Below, one piece after another: positions 1 to 7,703 of a stretch of DNA of 64,000 nt. This DNA comes from Marinifilum breve (GTDB taxonomy: Bacteria; Bacteroidota; Bacteroidia; Bacteroidales; Marinifilaceae), in the NCBI RefSeq assembly GCF_003202155.1, contig NZ_QFLI01000011.1, positions 124,001-188,000 on the forward strand, given 5' to 3'. How positions within the stretch are numbered: the stretch's first letter is position 1; the number at the start of each line of letters is the position of its first letter. The notes beneath the pieces were generated by a model. It was not told where the DNA came from. It worked only from the letters and a program-made list of their open reading frames with translations, and did no database searches. The position numbers were made by a program, and so were the translations under genes.

Positions 1-489
1 AGGAGCCAATATCTTTGGTTGTTTCTTCTTCTTTTGCTGATTCCTTTTGCTAAGTATCTCAAGAGATAAATTGGCAAAATCGCCTCCTTCCATAATGATT
101 CGCCCAAAGTGCTGCATTATAACATCATCTTCGGCATTGGTTTTTAGGAGGCAAAGACCTTTGTACCATTGTGCTTTTGATGAGTAAATCTTTTTATCCT
201 GGTATATCTCATCGAGTTTTTGAATTGCATCATGATAATGTTCATCTTTTATCAATTGCATTGCTCGAACCATAGCACCTATCTCATCATCTCCGGCCCG
301 ATCGTTATAATGCAAATCGGCAAAGTACTCCTTAAAAAGAGCTTCGTTTGTATAGTCTCCTTTAGGGTAAAGAAGATAAGTAGTAACTGCCATTAATATT
401 AATAAAGCAGTAAATAAGAGGTATTTAAAATTAAACTGGAAAGTGAAAAATACTTCGCCTCCAGTAATTTTAACGTTGTTTACATTCAT
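1..489 (-). CDS. TPR-like membrane protein, 5' part only (runs off the window)
   Basis: An open frame reads leftward from ATG at 489 to the window edge without a stop (163 codons), so only the N-terminal part is seen. Residues about 20-45 form one membrane segment (FKYLLFTALLILMAV). The remainder is helical and resembles a degenerate TPR: a KDEHYHDAIQKLDEIY stretch followed by AQWYKGLCLLKTN. Short TPR proteins of this form, with an N-terminal anchor and an ALFKEYF-type segment, are common in Bacteroidota, often beside ECF sigma genes. It is probably the last host gene before the prophage. Its exact function and C-terminus cannot be seen. Confidence 0.75.
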   Translation of the reverse strand, partial: MNVNNVKITGGEVFFTFQFNFKYLLFTALLILMAVTTYLLYPKGDYTNEALFKEYFADLHYNDRAGDDEIGAMVRAMQLIKDEHYHDAIQKLDEIYQDKKIYSSKAQWYKGLCLLKTNAEDDVIMQHFGRIIMEGGDFANLSLEILSKRNQQKKKKQPKILAP

Positions 490-629
490 AAGGTGATTAA
501 TCTTCAAGTATTTTGTACGTACATCTGTTAATTCCTGATTTTCGTAAAAAGTAACCCTAAATTAACACTGTTTTGTAACACACTAGAGGGTCAGTTTGAT
601 AGCTGTAATACGTAAATAACAGTAATAAA

Positions 630-658
630 AAAAAGGAGAAGCTTTCACTTCTCCTTTC
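630..658 (-). terminator. Rho-independent terminator of the repressor gene
   Basis: The arms AAAGGAGAAG and CTTCTCCTTT are perfectly complementary around a 6-base loop. An A run on the plus strand becomes a U tract for a leftward transcript. It lies just beyond the repressor stop codon. Confidence 0.8.
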
Positions 659-675
659 AAATATGCTTGTGAGGC

Positions 676-1116
676 TTATTTGTCTAGTAATTTTTCTATC
701 ATTTTATCTTTTTGCTCGATGGTCTTCTTTAGTAAGTCGATTTCCATATCTTTTAATTCCACCATCTTTTTCAGTGATGAATCCTCAGCTGGGGCTTGCT
801 TACCAATTACGTTTCCTTTACCTCCATATTGCCCAACATTATCGGCAAAAATGGTTTGTCCATCGTGGATAACAATGTCTTTACCTTCGGGTTCATTCAT
901 CTCTCCTTCCCCGGTAATTAACCAGCGTGCATTTAGATCCTTATAAATATGGATCATAGTAAACAGATGACGCTCTGGTATTTTCTCATTGCAATTGATC
1001 CAATTTGAAACCTGTTGCTTTGATTTTACACTTATATCCTTTTTGAATTGTTCCTGAGAAATTTCTTTGTTTTCCAGAAACAACTTAACACGTTTATTTA
1101 CAGCTTTATCAAACAT
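676..1116 (-). CDS. CI-like phage repressor (helix-turn-helix)
   Basis: 146 residues. Residues about 5-55 form an XRE-like helix-turn-helix (QEQFKKDISVKSKQQVSNWI), followed by LNARWLITGEGEM at 61-73, a signature of many phage CI-type repressors in Bacteroidota. The C-terminus (about 115-146) is a charged coiled coil, probably for dimerisation, in place of a LexA-type peptidase; no Ser-Lys protease motif is visible. It is transcribed leftward, divergent from a Cro-like gene, with inverted-repeat operators between them and a terminator after it. This is the standard lysogeny switch, so it most likely represses the rightward early promoter. Induction by RecA-driven self-cleavage is not supported. 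Confidence 0.82.
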   Translation of the reverse strand: MFDKAVNKRVKLFLENKEISQEQFKKDISVKSKQQVSNWINCNEKIPERHLFTMIHIYKDLNARWLITGEGEMNEPEGKDIVIHDGQTIFADNVGQYGGKGNVIGKQAPAEDSSLKKMVELKDMEIDLLKKTIEQKDKMIEKLLDK

Positions 1117-1141
1117 AGAATAATTCTAAATAGTGCATTTT

Positions 1142-1185
1142 ACTATACCTTCAGTTGTTGGTATAGTGTTTTTACTATACTTTTA
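1142..1185. promoter_or_regulatory. Lysogeny-switch operators and early rightward promoter
   Basis: ACTATACC (1142-1149) pairs with GGTATAGT (1160-1167), and GTATAGT (1161-1167) pairs with ACTATAC (1174-1180). Three half-sites therefore make two overlapping palindromes with spacers of 10 and 6. TACTTTTA (1178-1185) matches the Bacteroidota -7 element TAnnTTTG at 7 of 8 positions, and TTG triplets lie 17 and 20 bases upstream. A bound repressor would cover this promoter. Confidence 0.65.
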
Positions 1186-1244
1186 CACTACAATTACAAT
1201 ACAATATTACTACAACCGCAATACAAAAACAATACAGTAAAGTG

Positions 1245-1451
1245 ATGAAAGAAGAAAAGTTAAGAAAATTAAAAGACAAGTTACCTCGAGGACACAGAGA
1301 AGAGATTACAAAAAGAACAGGTTTTACTCTTTCCTATGTTGATGCAGTTTTTGGAGGTAGAAGATTTAACCAGAAAATTATTGATGCTGCTTTTGAGATT
1401 TTAAAGGAAGAAAAAGAGAAAGAAGCTGATCAAAATGCATTGTTGAACTAA
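1245..1451 (+). CDS. Small Cro-like DNA-binding protein
   Basis: 68 residues, rich in Lys and Glu. The core HREEITKRTGFTLSYVDAVF reads as a helix-turn-helix of the kind found in small phage Cro or excision regulators. I chose ATG 1245; a GTG three bases earlier is in frame. It is the first rightward gene, directly downstream of the operator region and divergent from the repressor, which is where Cro sits in temperate phages. The role of opposing the repressor is inferred from position. It could instead be an excisionase-like protein. Confidence 0.7.
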   Translation: MKEEKLRKLKDKLPRGHREEITKRTGFTLSYVDAVFGGRRFNQKIIDAAFEILKEEKEKEADQNALLN

Positions 1452-1465
1452 GAGTAATTCTAGTT

Positions 1466-2023
1466 ATGCCACACACTAAACTACCAGCAGGAATAGAAGA
1501 TAAGAACCTTGAAATTTACCGTTATGGAAAAGAGGTTAATGCCGTTTATGACGGAAAGAAAGGTTCTTACCTTGATTTACCAATGGAAATGAGAGAGCCA
1601 TTTCAGGCCGAATATATAGCAGATAAAGCTGCTCAGCATTGTATTGTAAATGATTTTGGAATTGAATTGGCCGATGCCCAGGAAGAAAAGTTTGTTGGTT
1701 GTAGATATGGAAATTGGGATAAAACTCCTGATTTGGCCAATGGAATAACTACGCATGACGCTCCTAATTGTTCAGAAGAAAAGCATTGCAAGGGTTTTAA
1801 TGTATTGTGTAAAATCCCTGAAGCTCCTAATGGAAAGATTACCAAGCAGGAATATTTTATCATCCGTTTGGTTGGTAATGGAAAATTAGACAAAGAGATT
1901 GCTCTTGATTTGAATATAAGAATTCCAACAGTTAGAACTCATCTAAATCACATTCGAGAAAAGCTGCAAGTAAATAACCGGATTGAGATTGCACTATGGG
2001 CGCAAAGTAAGGGAATCGTTTAA
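1466..2023 (+). CDS. LuxR/GerE-type helix-turn-helix protein of the early region
   Basis: 185 residues. The C-terminal part (about 124-185) is a clear GerE/LuxR DNA-binding domain: ITKQEYFIIRLVGNGKLDKE, then IRIPTVRTHLNHIREKLQV. The N-terminal part has no recognisable receiver or autoinducer domain but carries a Cys/His group (C102, H107, C108, C115) that might bind a metal. It lies 14 bases after the Cro-like gene and is probably cotranscribed. LuxR-type regulators are unusual in phage control regions. It could activate later phage genes or alter host transcription; target and signal are unknown. Confidence 0.7.
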   Translation: MPHTKLPAGIEDKNLEIYRYGKEVNAVYDGKKGSYLDLPMEMREPFQAEYIADKAAQHCIVNDFGIELADAQEEKFVGCRYGNWDKTPDLANGITTHDAPNCSEEKHCKGFNVLCKIPEAPNGKITKQEYFIIRLVGNGKLDKEIALDLNIRIPTVRTHLNHIREKLQVNNRIEIALWAQSKGIV

Positions 2024-2034
2024 AATGATCAATC

Positions 2035-2226
2035 ATGTATGTTGATAAATCAGATAATGAGTATTCGATACATCAGCTGGATGAAGTCGATCTCAAGATA
2101 ATATTTGAGGCTGTGAGTTCTGAGCTCAATCAGCTTTCATTCTCCGATAAGAATGATCATCTGGAGAGAAAACAAAGAATAGTAAGAATTAAAAAATCGA
2201 TTAAAAATGAATTGCACGATATCTAA
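2035..2226 (+). CDS. Small early phage protein, unknown
   Basis: 63 residues, acidic at the N-terminus and Lys-rich at the C-terminus (RKQRIVRIKKSIK), with no cysteines or membrane segment. It follows the LuxR-like gene by 11 bases and overlaps the next gene by 20 bases, so it belongs to the same transcript. The tight packing supports a real gene. I do not recognise a family. Confidence 0.5.
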   Translation: MYVDKSDNEYSIHQLDEVDLKIIFEAVSSELNQLSFSDKNDHLERKQRIVRIKKSIKNELHDI

Positions 2227-2485
2227 AGAAGATTTACAGATGGTTGAGTTACTGCTTAATGTAATTGAAAACGAAGCGGATCGATTGACTCCTGGTAATG
2301 TTGGCCATTATAAGAATTCGATTAAATGTACAGCCAATAAGGTGAAAGCTATGTTGGTACAAAAGCCAAAATATAAATGTTACCGCTGTAAAGATACCGG
2401 TGTTATAGATTCTGAAGAGTTTCATGGCCATACCGAAGGAATCGTACATGAAAATAAACAGTGCAGCTGTCAACAAAAAGAATAA
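2207..2485 (+). CDS. Small zinc-ribbon-like phage protein
   Basis: 92 residues. The N-terminal half is helical (EDLQMVELLLNVIENEADRL). The C-terminal half holds CxxC at C58/C61 (YKCYRCKDTG) and CxC at C86/C88, with histidines between, which looks like a DnaJ-type or rubredoxin-like zinc knuckle. The CYRCKDTG segment resembles the CxxCxGxG repeat of DnaJ. It overlaps the previous gene by 20 bases. A nucleic-acid-binding role is possible. Its stop precedes a structured gene-free stretch. Confidence 0.6.
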   Translation: MNCTISKEDLQMVELLLNVIENEADRLTPGNVGHYKNSIKCTANKVKAMLVQKPKYKCYRCKDTGVIDSEEFHGHTEGIVHENKQCSCQQKE

Positions 2486-2799
2486 AGATAATGTGTGTGT
2501 GGATACCGAAATCTGGGGAGCAACCTCATTTTACTTTTTCATTATTTACAACATCAGTAAAGCCGGGAAACGAAACGCACGATATAAATGGGGCTGCCAC
2601 TTGTGGGGCTTTCGGCAGCTCCATTTAAAAGATATTTTTCTGATCAGAACAAAAGGCTTCCGCTTTGGTGCGTGAAAGCAACAGAAGCTCGAAGCCTTTT
2701 GCAAAACCTTTTAGTTTAGAGTGAGAATTAAGAAAGCCGTCCACATTGCTTGGAGGCTAGGACGGCTTTCATGTTGTTAACTAATTTAAATTAATCAGT
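2486..2799 (+). other. Gene-free stretch with three strong hairpins
   Basis: No convincing gene is present. Hairpin A has 14-base arms (2585-2598 with 2614-2627; one G-T pair) and a 15-base loop. Hairpin B has AAAAGGCTTC (2651-2660) against GAAGCCTTTT (2691-2700), with a smaller nested stem of GCTTT and AAAGC. Hairpin C has 11-base perfect arms (2732-2742 with 2760-2770) and a 17-base loop. Hairpins A and B are followed by short T-rich tracts. The stretch could be tandem terminators or attenuators between early blocks, or a structured RNA. Confidence 0.7.
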
Positions 2800-3015
2800 A
2801 TGTCAAAAGTACGAATTTTAGCGGTAGGATCAACAGAAGATTGCATTTCTGAATTGGCTCTCTTGATGTTACAGCACGATAGAACCAGAGATATTGTTTT
2901 AGGAGCTGCAGCTCGAGTAATGGACATTGATCAATTGAAAGAGAAAATGAGAGCTGAGCAAATTGCTCATGAACTGGAAATAATGGTTAAGGGGAATGAT
3001 TATGAGTCAAAATAA
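2800..3015 (+). CDS. Small early phage protein, unknown
   Basis: 71 residues. It opens with a beta-strand-like segment (SKVRILAVG) and continues as amphipathic helices (LALLMLQHDRTRDIVLGAAA). It is the first gene after the hairpin region and overlaps the next one by 20 bases. It lies upstream of the primase-helicase, so an early or replication-linked role is likely. No family is recognised. Confidence 0.55.
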   Translation: MSKVRILAVGSTEDCISELALLMLQHDRTRDIVLGAAARVMDIDQLKEKMRAEQIAHELEIMVKGNDYESK

Positions 3016-3202
3016 AGACAATAGAGATGGAATGTCATACATGGCATTAATCCATAGAAAACCGAAGTTGCAAATACAATATAAGACTGTTTTTTCCTTG
3101 AATGCTTTAAACCTAGATAAATACACTCAAGATTTCTTTTTTGAAAAACTAAAAACCGACAAACCAGATGATACAACTACAACATGCCCGACCAAACCAT
3201 GA
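2996..3202 (+). CDS. Small early phage protein, unknown
   Basis: 68 residues, basic in the middle (IHRKPKLQIQYKT). It starts at ATG 2996 inside the end of the previous gene; ATG 3002 is an alternative. It overlaps the next frame by about 35 bases, a large overlap that makes either this 3' end or the next start somewhat uncertain. No domain is recognised. Confidence 0.4.
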   Translation: MIMSQNKDNRDGMSYMALIHRKPKLQIQYKTVFSLNALNLDKYTQDFFFEKLKTDKPDDTTTTCPTKP

Positions 3203-3515
3203 TTATTTCACCATTTGCTTACCGGCAAGCGATACTCCTTATGGTGAAAGAGTAAACTGGGACAAGAAAGAGGATTTTGAAGCTCCGGTTTACGAAATGA
3301 CCAACCCGAAAAATCCGGAAGAAATAATTCGTGCTGAATTGGTGGATGTTTGGACTCGATTTGATTTGAATGGACCAGAAGGTGAAACCATGAATGCTTT
3401 TGCAATTGCCTCTTATGGTTTGCCAATGAAAAAGCTAAGACACCAGCTAATTGAAAAGTACGATATACTAAAAACTAACTCTGAAGTTGAATTTCTACTA
3501 CTTAAACAAGTATGA
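3168..3515 (+). CDS. Phage protein preceding the primase, unknown
   Basis: 115 residues, mixed alpha/beta, with an acidic N-terminal half (WDKKEDFEAPVYEM) and a C-terminal helix containing MKKLRHQLIEKYD. Its stop overlaps the ATG of the primase-helicase gene by 4 bases, so the two are translationally coupled. The pairing suggests an accessory role in replication, but no motif shows one. Confidence 0.6.
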   Translation: MIQLQHARPNHDYFTICLPASDTPYGERVNWDKKEDFEAPVYEMTNPKNPEEIIRAELVDVWTRFDLNGPEGETMNAFAIASYGLPMKKLRHQLIEKYDILKTNSEVEFLLLKQV

Positions 3516-6490
3516 GCTACATTGATCAAGAAATTGTTTTTGAAGAAACAAATAAAGGATATGACATTTTTGCCTATTATTTCCATGGAGTGGATTTCAA
3601 TAATCCACAACATAGAGTTAAAGATCGCGGTGAAGAAAAAACAGCTTCGGCTCGAGTAGCATTTTACAAAGGTCAGTGGAGAATTACTGATTTTGGTAAT
3701 CAGAACGAGGTAAACAGCATGAATTCCATTTCGTATGTAATGCGTACTGAAGGATTGCAATTTCCCGATGCATTGAAATTTATAGAACAAGTAATTGTTC
3801 GAAAAGATCTTTCGGGTGGTGACTTTAAGAAGCCAAAATATAAAGCTGATTATTCCTTCAGGGAAATGCAGCCTGAAGATGTAAAAGGAGATTATTCCTG
3901 GAACTTTAAAGAACGAAGTGAGATAAATGAAGCAGATTGCCGATACTTTGGCCGATATGTTACTCCAGCATTACTGGAGAAGTTTAATTGTAGGGTTGTA
4001 AAGAGTTACGAATACTGCGGCACTTCAAAGAAGATGAATCGTGATGTGGTTCACCAATACGCTGCAACGGAAGATTTTCCAATTTTCCTATTCGACTATG
4101 GTGATTTTAAAAAGCTTTACCGACCAATGGAAGTGGAGAAAAGATATCGATTTCTTTACATTGGTGAAAAGCCGAAAAATTACATCTATGGATTAAAGCA
4201 ACTTAAGGATGCTAAAAATGAATTGGTAGATGAAAAAGGTGAAAGTACCTACAAAGGTCCTGATCACAAAAAACCACATATTAAAGATCTGTTTCGCTGC
4301 AGTGGTGAAAGTGATGCCTTAAATGTTGCTTCGCTTGGTTTTCATGTTTATTGGTTGAACTCAGAATCGGCTAATTATGCCGATGGCCAATATAAGCAGC
4401 TTGATTATATGTGTGAGAACCACTACCAAATTATGGATCGTGATGCTACCGGAAGAGCTCAGGCCATTAAAATGGGATTGAAATACATTAACATTTTCAC
4501 TCTGGAGCTTCCGAAATGGATTGAAACTAAAAAAGACTGGAGAGGAAATCCCTGTAAGGATGCTAAAGATTTTGTAAATGTTGCCGGCAAAAATCAGGAA
4601 GAAACAAGCCGAAAATTTACAGTACTTAAGGCGAATGCCAAACCAATGAAGTTTTGGACCAAGTCGCAAGACAAGAATGGTAATGATACATACAATATCA
4701 ATTTAGAGTATTATTATTTCTTTCTCCAGGCGAATGGTTTTTATGTGATGGATTCGCAATATCACAAAAAAGCAGGTTACTGTTATGCCAGGGTTAATGG
4801 TAAAACTGTAGAGCTGATTCATCCGGATGACATCAAGAAAATTACAAAGCGATTTAGTAAGGAGTGGATCCGATCGCGTTACCTAATGGATGAAAATGCC
4901 ATTTTAAACAAGATTAACTCGAGTAACCAAATATCGGAAAACAACCTACAGGAACTTGCAGAAATTGCACCTGAGTTCAATAATTTCAATTCTAAGTTTG
5001 ATACAATTTGTTACCGAAATGGAGCTTTAAAAATAACCAAGGATGAAATTACACGAATAGATCACAGAGATCTTCCGAATTATATTCTGGGAAAACTTAC
5101 CGTGAACAAAAAGGATATTTCTCATATAAATGATAGAAGTATCAGGCTACTGAAGAAACCACCAATTGAGGTGGAAGAAACTGGTGAGTATAAAAAGCTG
5201 ATAGACGAGCTGAGACAAACTACCGACCAGGATAAACGTGAAGAGTTGAATATTAAAATCTCACAGATTGAAGAGTCGGAACGTTACAAAGTAACCATTA
5301 ATGACAAGGAGAATATTTTTATTCGATTCTTGAAAGATATCTCTCATATATATTGGAAAAAGGAACTGGAGCTGAAGAAAGGACTAACTGAACAGGAAAA
5401 GAAAGAACAGGATCTGTTATTGGCCAATATCCTTTTCACGCTTGGTTACATGTGCGCACAGTACAAGGATCCTGCTAAGCCTTGGATGGTATTCCTTCAG
5501 GATCTTAAGATTTCTGAAGTAGGAAAATCTTCCGGACGTTCGGGAAAATCGCTTTTAACTATGGCCATTAATAAAGTTCGACCTTGTTATTACATTGGTG
5601 GTAGAAATAAGAAGTTAACAGAGAACCAGTTTATTTACGATGGTTTTACTAAGTTTCACCAGGCTATTGAGGTTGATGATTTGCATGAGTATGCCGAAAT
5701 GGATTTCTTCTATACTCAGGTAACCGGTAAGCGTGAAGTGAATAACAAACACCTTTCTCCGGAAACATTGGAATATAAGGATTCAGGTAAAATGCTTATA
5801 TCATCGAACTTTGAATTGAGAAATACCGATAACTCCACTTTGGCCAGAATGCTTTTTTCTGGTGTTTCGGATTATTACCATGAAAGCACCAAGCAAAACG
5901 ACTACAAGCAAACGGTTAATCCGGCCATGAAATTTGGCAAGCGTTTATTCGATGATTTTACGGATGAAGAATGGGTGGTATTTGATAACATTATTGCATA
6001 TGCAATACAAATGACCATGCGATTTGAGAAGATTAATCCTCCGATGGGTAACCTGGACAAACGTCAATTGAGAAGAAAAATGACTGAAGGTTTAAGATCG
6101 AAGGATGAAGAGTTCTTCTACTGGGCAAGCGGTTATTTCCAATTGTACAAAGGAGATAATAAGCCTACAATTTCACCTGAAGGAATTGGTTACTACAATA
6201 CTTTAATAAACAAGGAAACTGCTTTTGAAGATTTCAAACGTGGTTTAAGTTCTAAACAGCGCGAAGAATACAAGAAAACTCAGTTTAAGAAAGCTATTAT
6301 GGCATTCTGTGATTATCATGATTTTGAGTTTAATCCACTAGGAGCTTGTAACGATAAAGTTCACAGAAGAATTACTAAAACTACTGAAGGAACTACCAGA
6401 GAGTACTTCTACATCTTCACAGGTGCTGAAGTATCAATTCCAAAGGATGAGAAATTAACCGAAGCAGAACAGGCATCAATGGCATTTTAA
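3512..6490 (+). CDS. Toprim primase-SF3-like helicase, phage replication protein
   Basis: 992 residues. A Toprim domain is seen around residues 255-320: CSGESDALN with E265, then MDRD with D309 and D311, the metal-binding triad of DnaG-type primases. A helicase domain follows, with Walker A GRSGKS at 675-680 and a Walker B-like AIEVDD at 718-723, as in D5/SF3-type phage helicases. Residues 1-100 resemble the small N-terminal domain of these proteins but lack an obvious CHC2 zinc cluster. The fusion lets one protein unwind and prime the phage origin. It overlaps the preceding gene by 4 bases and heads the replication block ending at 9312. DnaB-type fusion is less likely from the motif spacing. 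Confidence 0.88.
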   Translation: MSYIDQEIVFEETNKGYDIFAYYFHGVDFNNPQHRVKDRGEEKTASARVAFYKGQWRITDFGNQNEVNSMNSISYVMRTEGLQFPDALKFIEQVIVRKDLSGGDFKKPKYKADYSFREMQPEDVKGDYSWNFKERSEINEADCRYFGRYVTPALLEKFNCRVVKSYEYCGTSKKMNRDVVHQYAATEDFPIFLFDYGDFKKLYRPMEVEKRYRFLYIGEKPKNYIYGLKQLKDAKNELVDEKGESTYKGPDHKKPHIKDLFRCSGESDALNVASLGFHVYWLNSESANYADGQYKQLDYMCENHYQIMDRDATGRAQAIKMGLKYINIFTLELPKWIETKKDWRGNPCKDAKDFVNVAGKNQEETSRKFTVLKANAKPMKFWTKSQDKNGNDTYNINLEYYYFFLQANGFYVMDSQYHKKAGYCYARVNGKTVELIHPDDIKKITKRFSKEWIRSRYLMDENAILNKINSSNQISENNLQELAEIAPEFNNFNSKFDTICYRNGALKITKDEITRIDHRDLPNYILGKLTVNKKDISHINDRSIRLLKKPPIEVEETGEYKKLIDELRQTTDQDKREELNIKISQIEESERYKVTINDKENIFIRFLKDISHIYWKKELELKKGLTEQEKKEQDLLLANILFTLGYMCAQYKDPAKPWMVFLQDLKISEVGKSSGRSGKSLLTMAINKVRPCYYIGGRNKKLTENQFIYDGFTKFHQAIEVDDLHEYAEMDFFYTQVTGKREVNNKHLSPETLEYKDSGKMLISSNFELRNTDNSTLARMLFSGVSDYYHESTKQNDYKQTVNPAMKFGKRLFDDFTDEEWVVFDNIIAYAIQMTMRFEKINPPMGNLDKRQLRRKMTEGLRSKDEEFFYWASGYFQLYKGDNKPTISPEGIGYYNTLINKETAFEDFKRGLSSKQREEYKKTQFKKAIMAFCDYHDFEFNPLGACNDKVHRRITKTTEGTTREYFYIFTGAEVSIPKDEKLTEAEQASMAF

Positions 6491-6491
6491 T

Positions 6492-6511
6492 ACTTATAAA
6501 CTTATAAACCG
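6492..6511 (+). repeat. ACTTATAAAC leader repeat, copy 1 (tandem)
   Basis: ACTTATAAAC occurs at 6492-6501 and again, overlapping by two bases, at 6500-6509, ending two bases before the ATG at 6512. The same 10-mer precedes the genes at 6902 and 7704 at the same distance. Confidence 0.7.
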
Positions 6512-6889
6512 ATGGAAAAAGCAACAATTATTGTAAGTTCTAGAATACACACAGGCGAAAAAGAAGTAGCCAAATTATTAGAAAATTATGAGCATCCATG
6601 TAGAATGGAGATTTACAGTAACAAGTGTTTAGAGATTAGAACTTTCCTATTTGGCAGCGTTAATGAAGAAACTGATGTGATAGTAATTTACTTATGGGAT
6701 CGGGACCCAATGCATAATTACACCTTTTGGTTTCCGTTTATCAATGGTAACATACTTGTTAATAGTAAAGGTAAAGCTCCATTCATTAGAAAAACGCCAA
6801 AGCTCATATTCATTACTGATAGAAAGCCTGATCACTTTTACGAAAAATATTTTAATCAATACTACGAAGTAATTACAGCTAACCAATAA
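6512..6889 (+). CDS. Phage replication-block protein, unknown
   Basis: 125 residues, beta-rich, with no cysteine cluster. It contains a hydrophobic strand DVIVIYLW and several aromatics (NYTFWFPF). The start follows the repeated ACTTATAAAC leader two bases before the ATG. It is the first gene after the primase-helicase and likely part of the same transcript. No family is recognised. Confidence 0.6.
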   Translation: MEKATIIVSSRIHTGEKEVAKLLENYEHPCRMEIYSNKCLEIRTFLFGSVNEETDVIVIYLWDRDPMHNYTFWFPFINGNILVNSKGKAPFIRKTPKLIFITDRKPDHFYEKYFNQYYEVITANQ

Positions 6890-6899
6890 ACTTATAAAC
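6890..6899 (+). repeat. ACTTATAAAC leader repeat, copy 2
   Basis: The 10-mer ends two bases before the ATG at 6902, as in copy 1. It starts two bases after the TAA stop of the previous gene. Confidence 0.7.
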
Positions 6900-6901
6900 C
6901 A

Positions 6902-7288
6902 ATGAAAAAAACAGTTTTCAATATTCAAATACATTTATCAGAACAGCAGCTTAAGAAGCTTTGTGAAATAGATGGTTTTGGTCCGGAAGAGATTGAGTCA
7001 TATTATAGAATGGCAAAGATGAATCCAGGATTTGCATACGATGATAATCCATCTTATCAAAATGGACTTGGTGCCATGATCAATGATATCCTATCGATTG
7101 GATTTTCTGTAATGAATGCAATGGAAGGTTATGGAGAAATGAAAGTAAAGAAAGAAGATCTGCACTTTCATCCATTCAGATACAAATATCCTGTATTTAC
7201 CAAGGTTGAGTGCGAATTAAAGGATTTTGTGAATACTTCTCCATACGAGCCAATGGAATTTGCATTAGCTGAGAAACCAAAAGAATAA
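6902..7288 (+). CDS. Phage replication-block protein, unknown
   Basis: 128 residues. The N-terminal segment (QIHLSEQQLKKLCEIDGFGP) looks like a helical packing motif. The middle is Asn/Tyr-rich and the C-terminus is acidic and Pro-rich. It is preceded by the ACTTATAAAC leader and closely followed by the next gene. No domain is recognised. The conserved leader and operon position argue that it is a real early gene. Confidence 0.6.
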   Translation: MKKTVFNIQIHLSEQQLKKLCEIDGFGPEEIESYYRMAKMNPGFAYDDNPSYQNGLGAMINDILSIGFSVMNAMEGYGEMKVKKEDLHFHPFRYKYPVFTKVECELKDFVNTSPYEPMEFALAEKPKE

Positions 7289-7291
7289 GTG

Positions 7292-7684
7292 ATGATAGAA
7301 AAGATAAAGGCCTGGATTAAATTGAAGCTAGGAGTTACTTCAATTGAGAATAGATTGATTAACCAAAAGACTAGAATTGAGACTTTAGAAAATCACTTAA
7401 GAAACTTGATAAATATTGTTGCTGAAGTTAACGATACAAATCAAACCATATTAAGCCATGTTCGATTTTTGAACAAAGAATTTTGCGTTGCTGCAGATGT
7501 TAATTTCAAGTATGAACCCAGTGTTTTAATAATTATGAAACGAGGAAAAGAAGAGATTGTTAAGACATACACTTTTCATCCGGATGAGATAATGCAGCTA
7601 TATCAAATACTAGAAGGTTTTGGACGTGAAAACACCAGAATAGATAAGCCGAGAATGTCTGCTGGACCTAGATTTAAATACTAA
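7292..7684 (+). CDS. Coiled-coil phage protein, unknown
   Basis: 130 residues from ATG 7292 (a GTG is in frame three bases earlier). Residues about 15-60 form a coiled coil (IENRLINQKTRIETLENHLR), followed by a small beta/alpha domain with FKYEPSVLIIMKRGKEE. It starts 3 bases after the previous stop, which fits coupled translation. It may be an oligomeric accessory factor of the replication block, but the sequence gives no direct function. Confidence 0.6.
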   Translation: MIEKIKAWIKLKLGVTSIENRLINQKTRIETLENHLRNLINIVAEVNDTNQTILSHVRFLNKEFCVAADVNFKYEPSVLIIMKRGKEEIVKTYTFHPDEIMQLYQILEGFGRENTRIDKPRMSAGPRFKY

Positions 7685-7691
7685 CAAATAA

Positions 7692-7701
7692 ACTTATAAA
7701 C
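7692..7701 (+). repeat. ACTTATAAAC leader repeat, copy 3
   Basis: The 10-mer ends two bases before the ATG at 7704. Together with copies 1 and 2 it marks three genes of this block and is absent before the coupled genes at 7292, 8209 and 8684. Confidence 0.65.
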
Positions 7702-7703
7702 GG

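Noticed and set aside
489-676. Left attachment site as a copy of the tRNA-Arg 3' end
   Set aside because: Direct comparison with the tRNA end and its flank found no shared word longer than about eight bases.
2448-2675. Frame of about 75 codons (MKINSAAVNKKN...) between 2448 and 2675
   Set aside because: It overlaps the zinc-ribbon gene in another frame, runs through one hairpin arm pair and ends inside another, and shows no family or sensible composition. The stretch is better explained as structured non-coding DNA.
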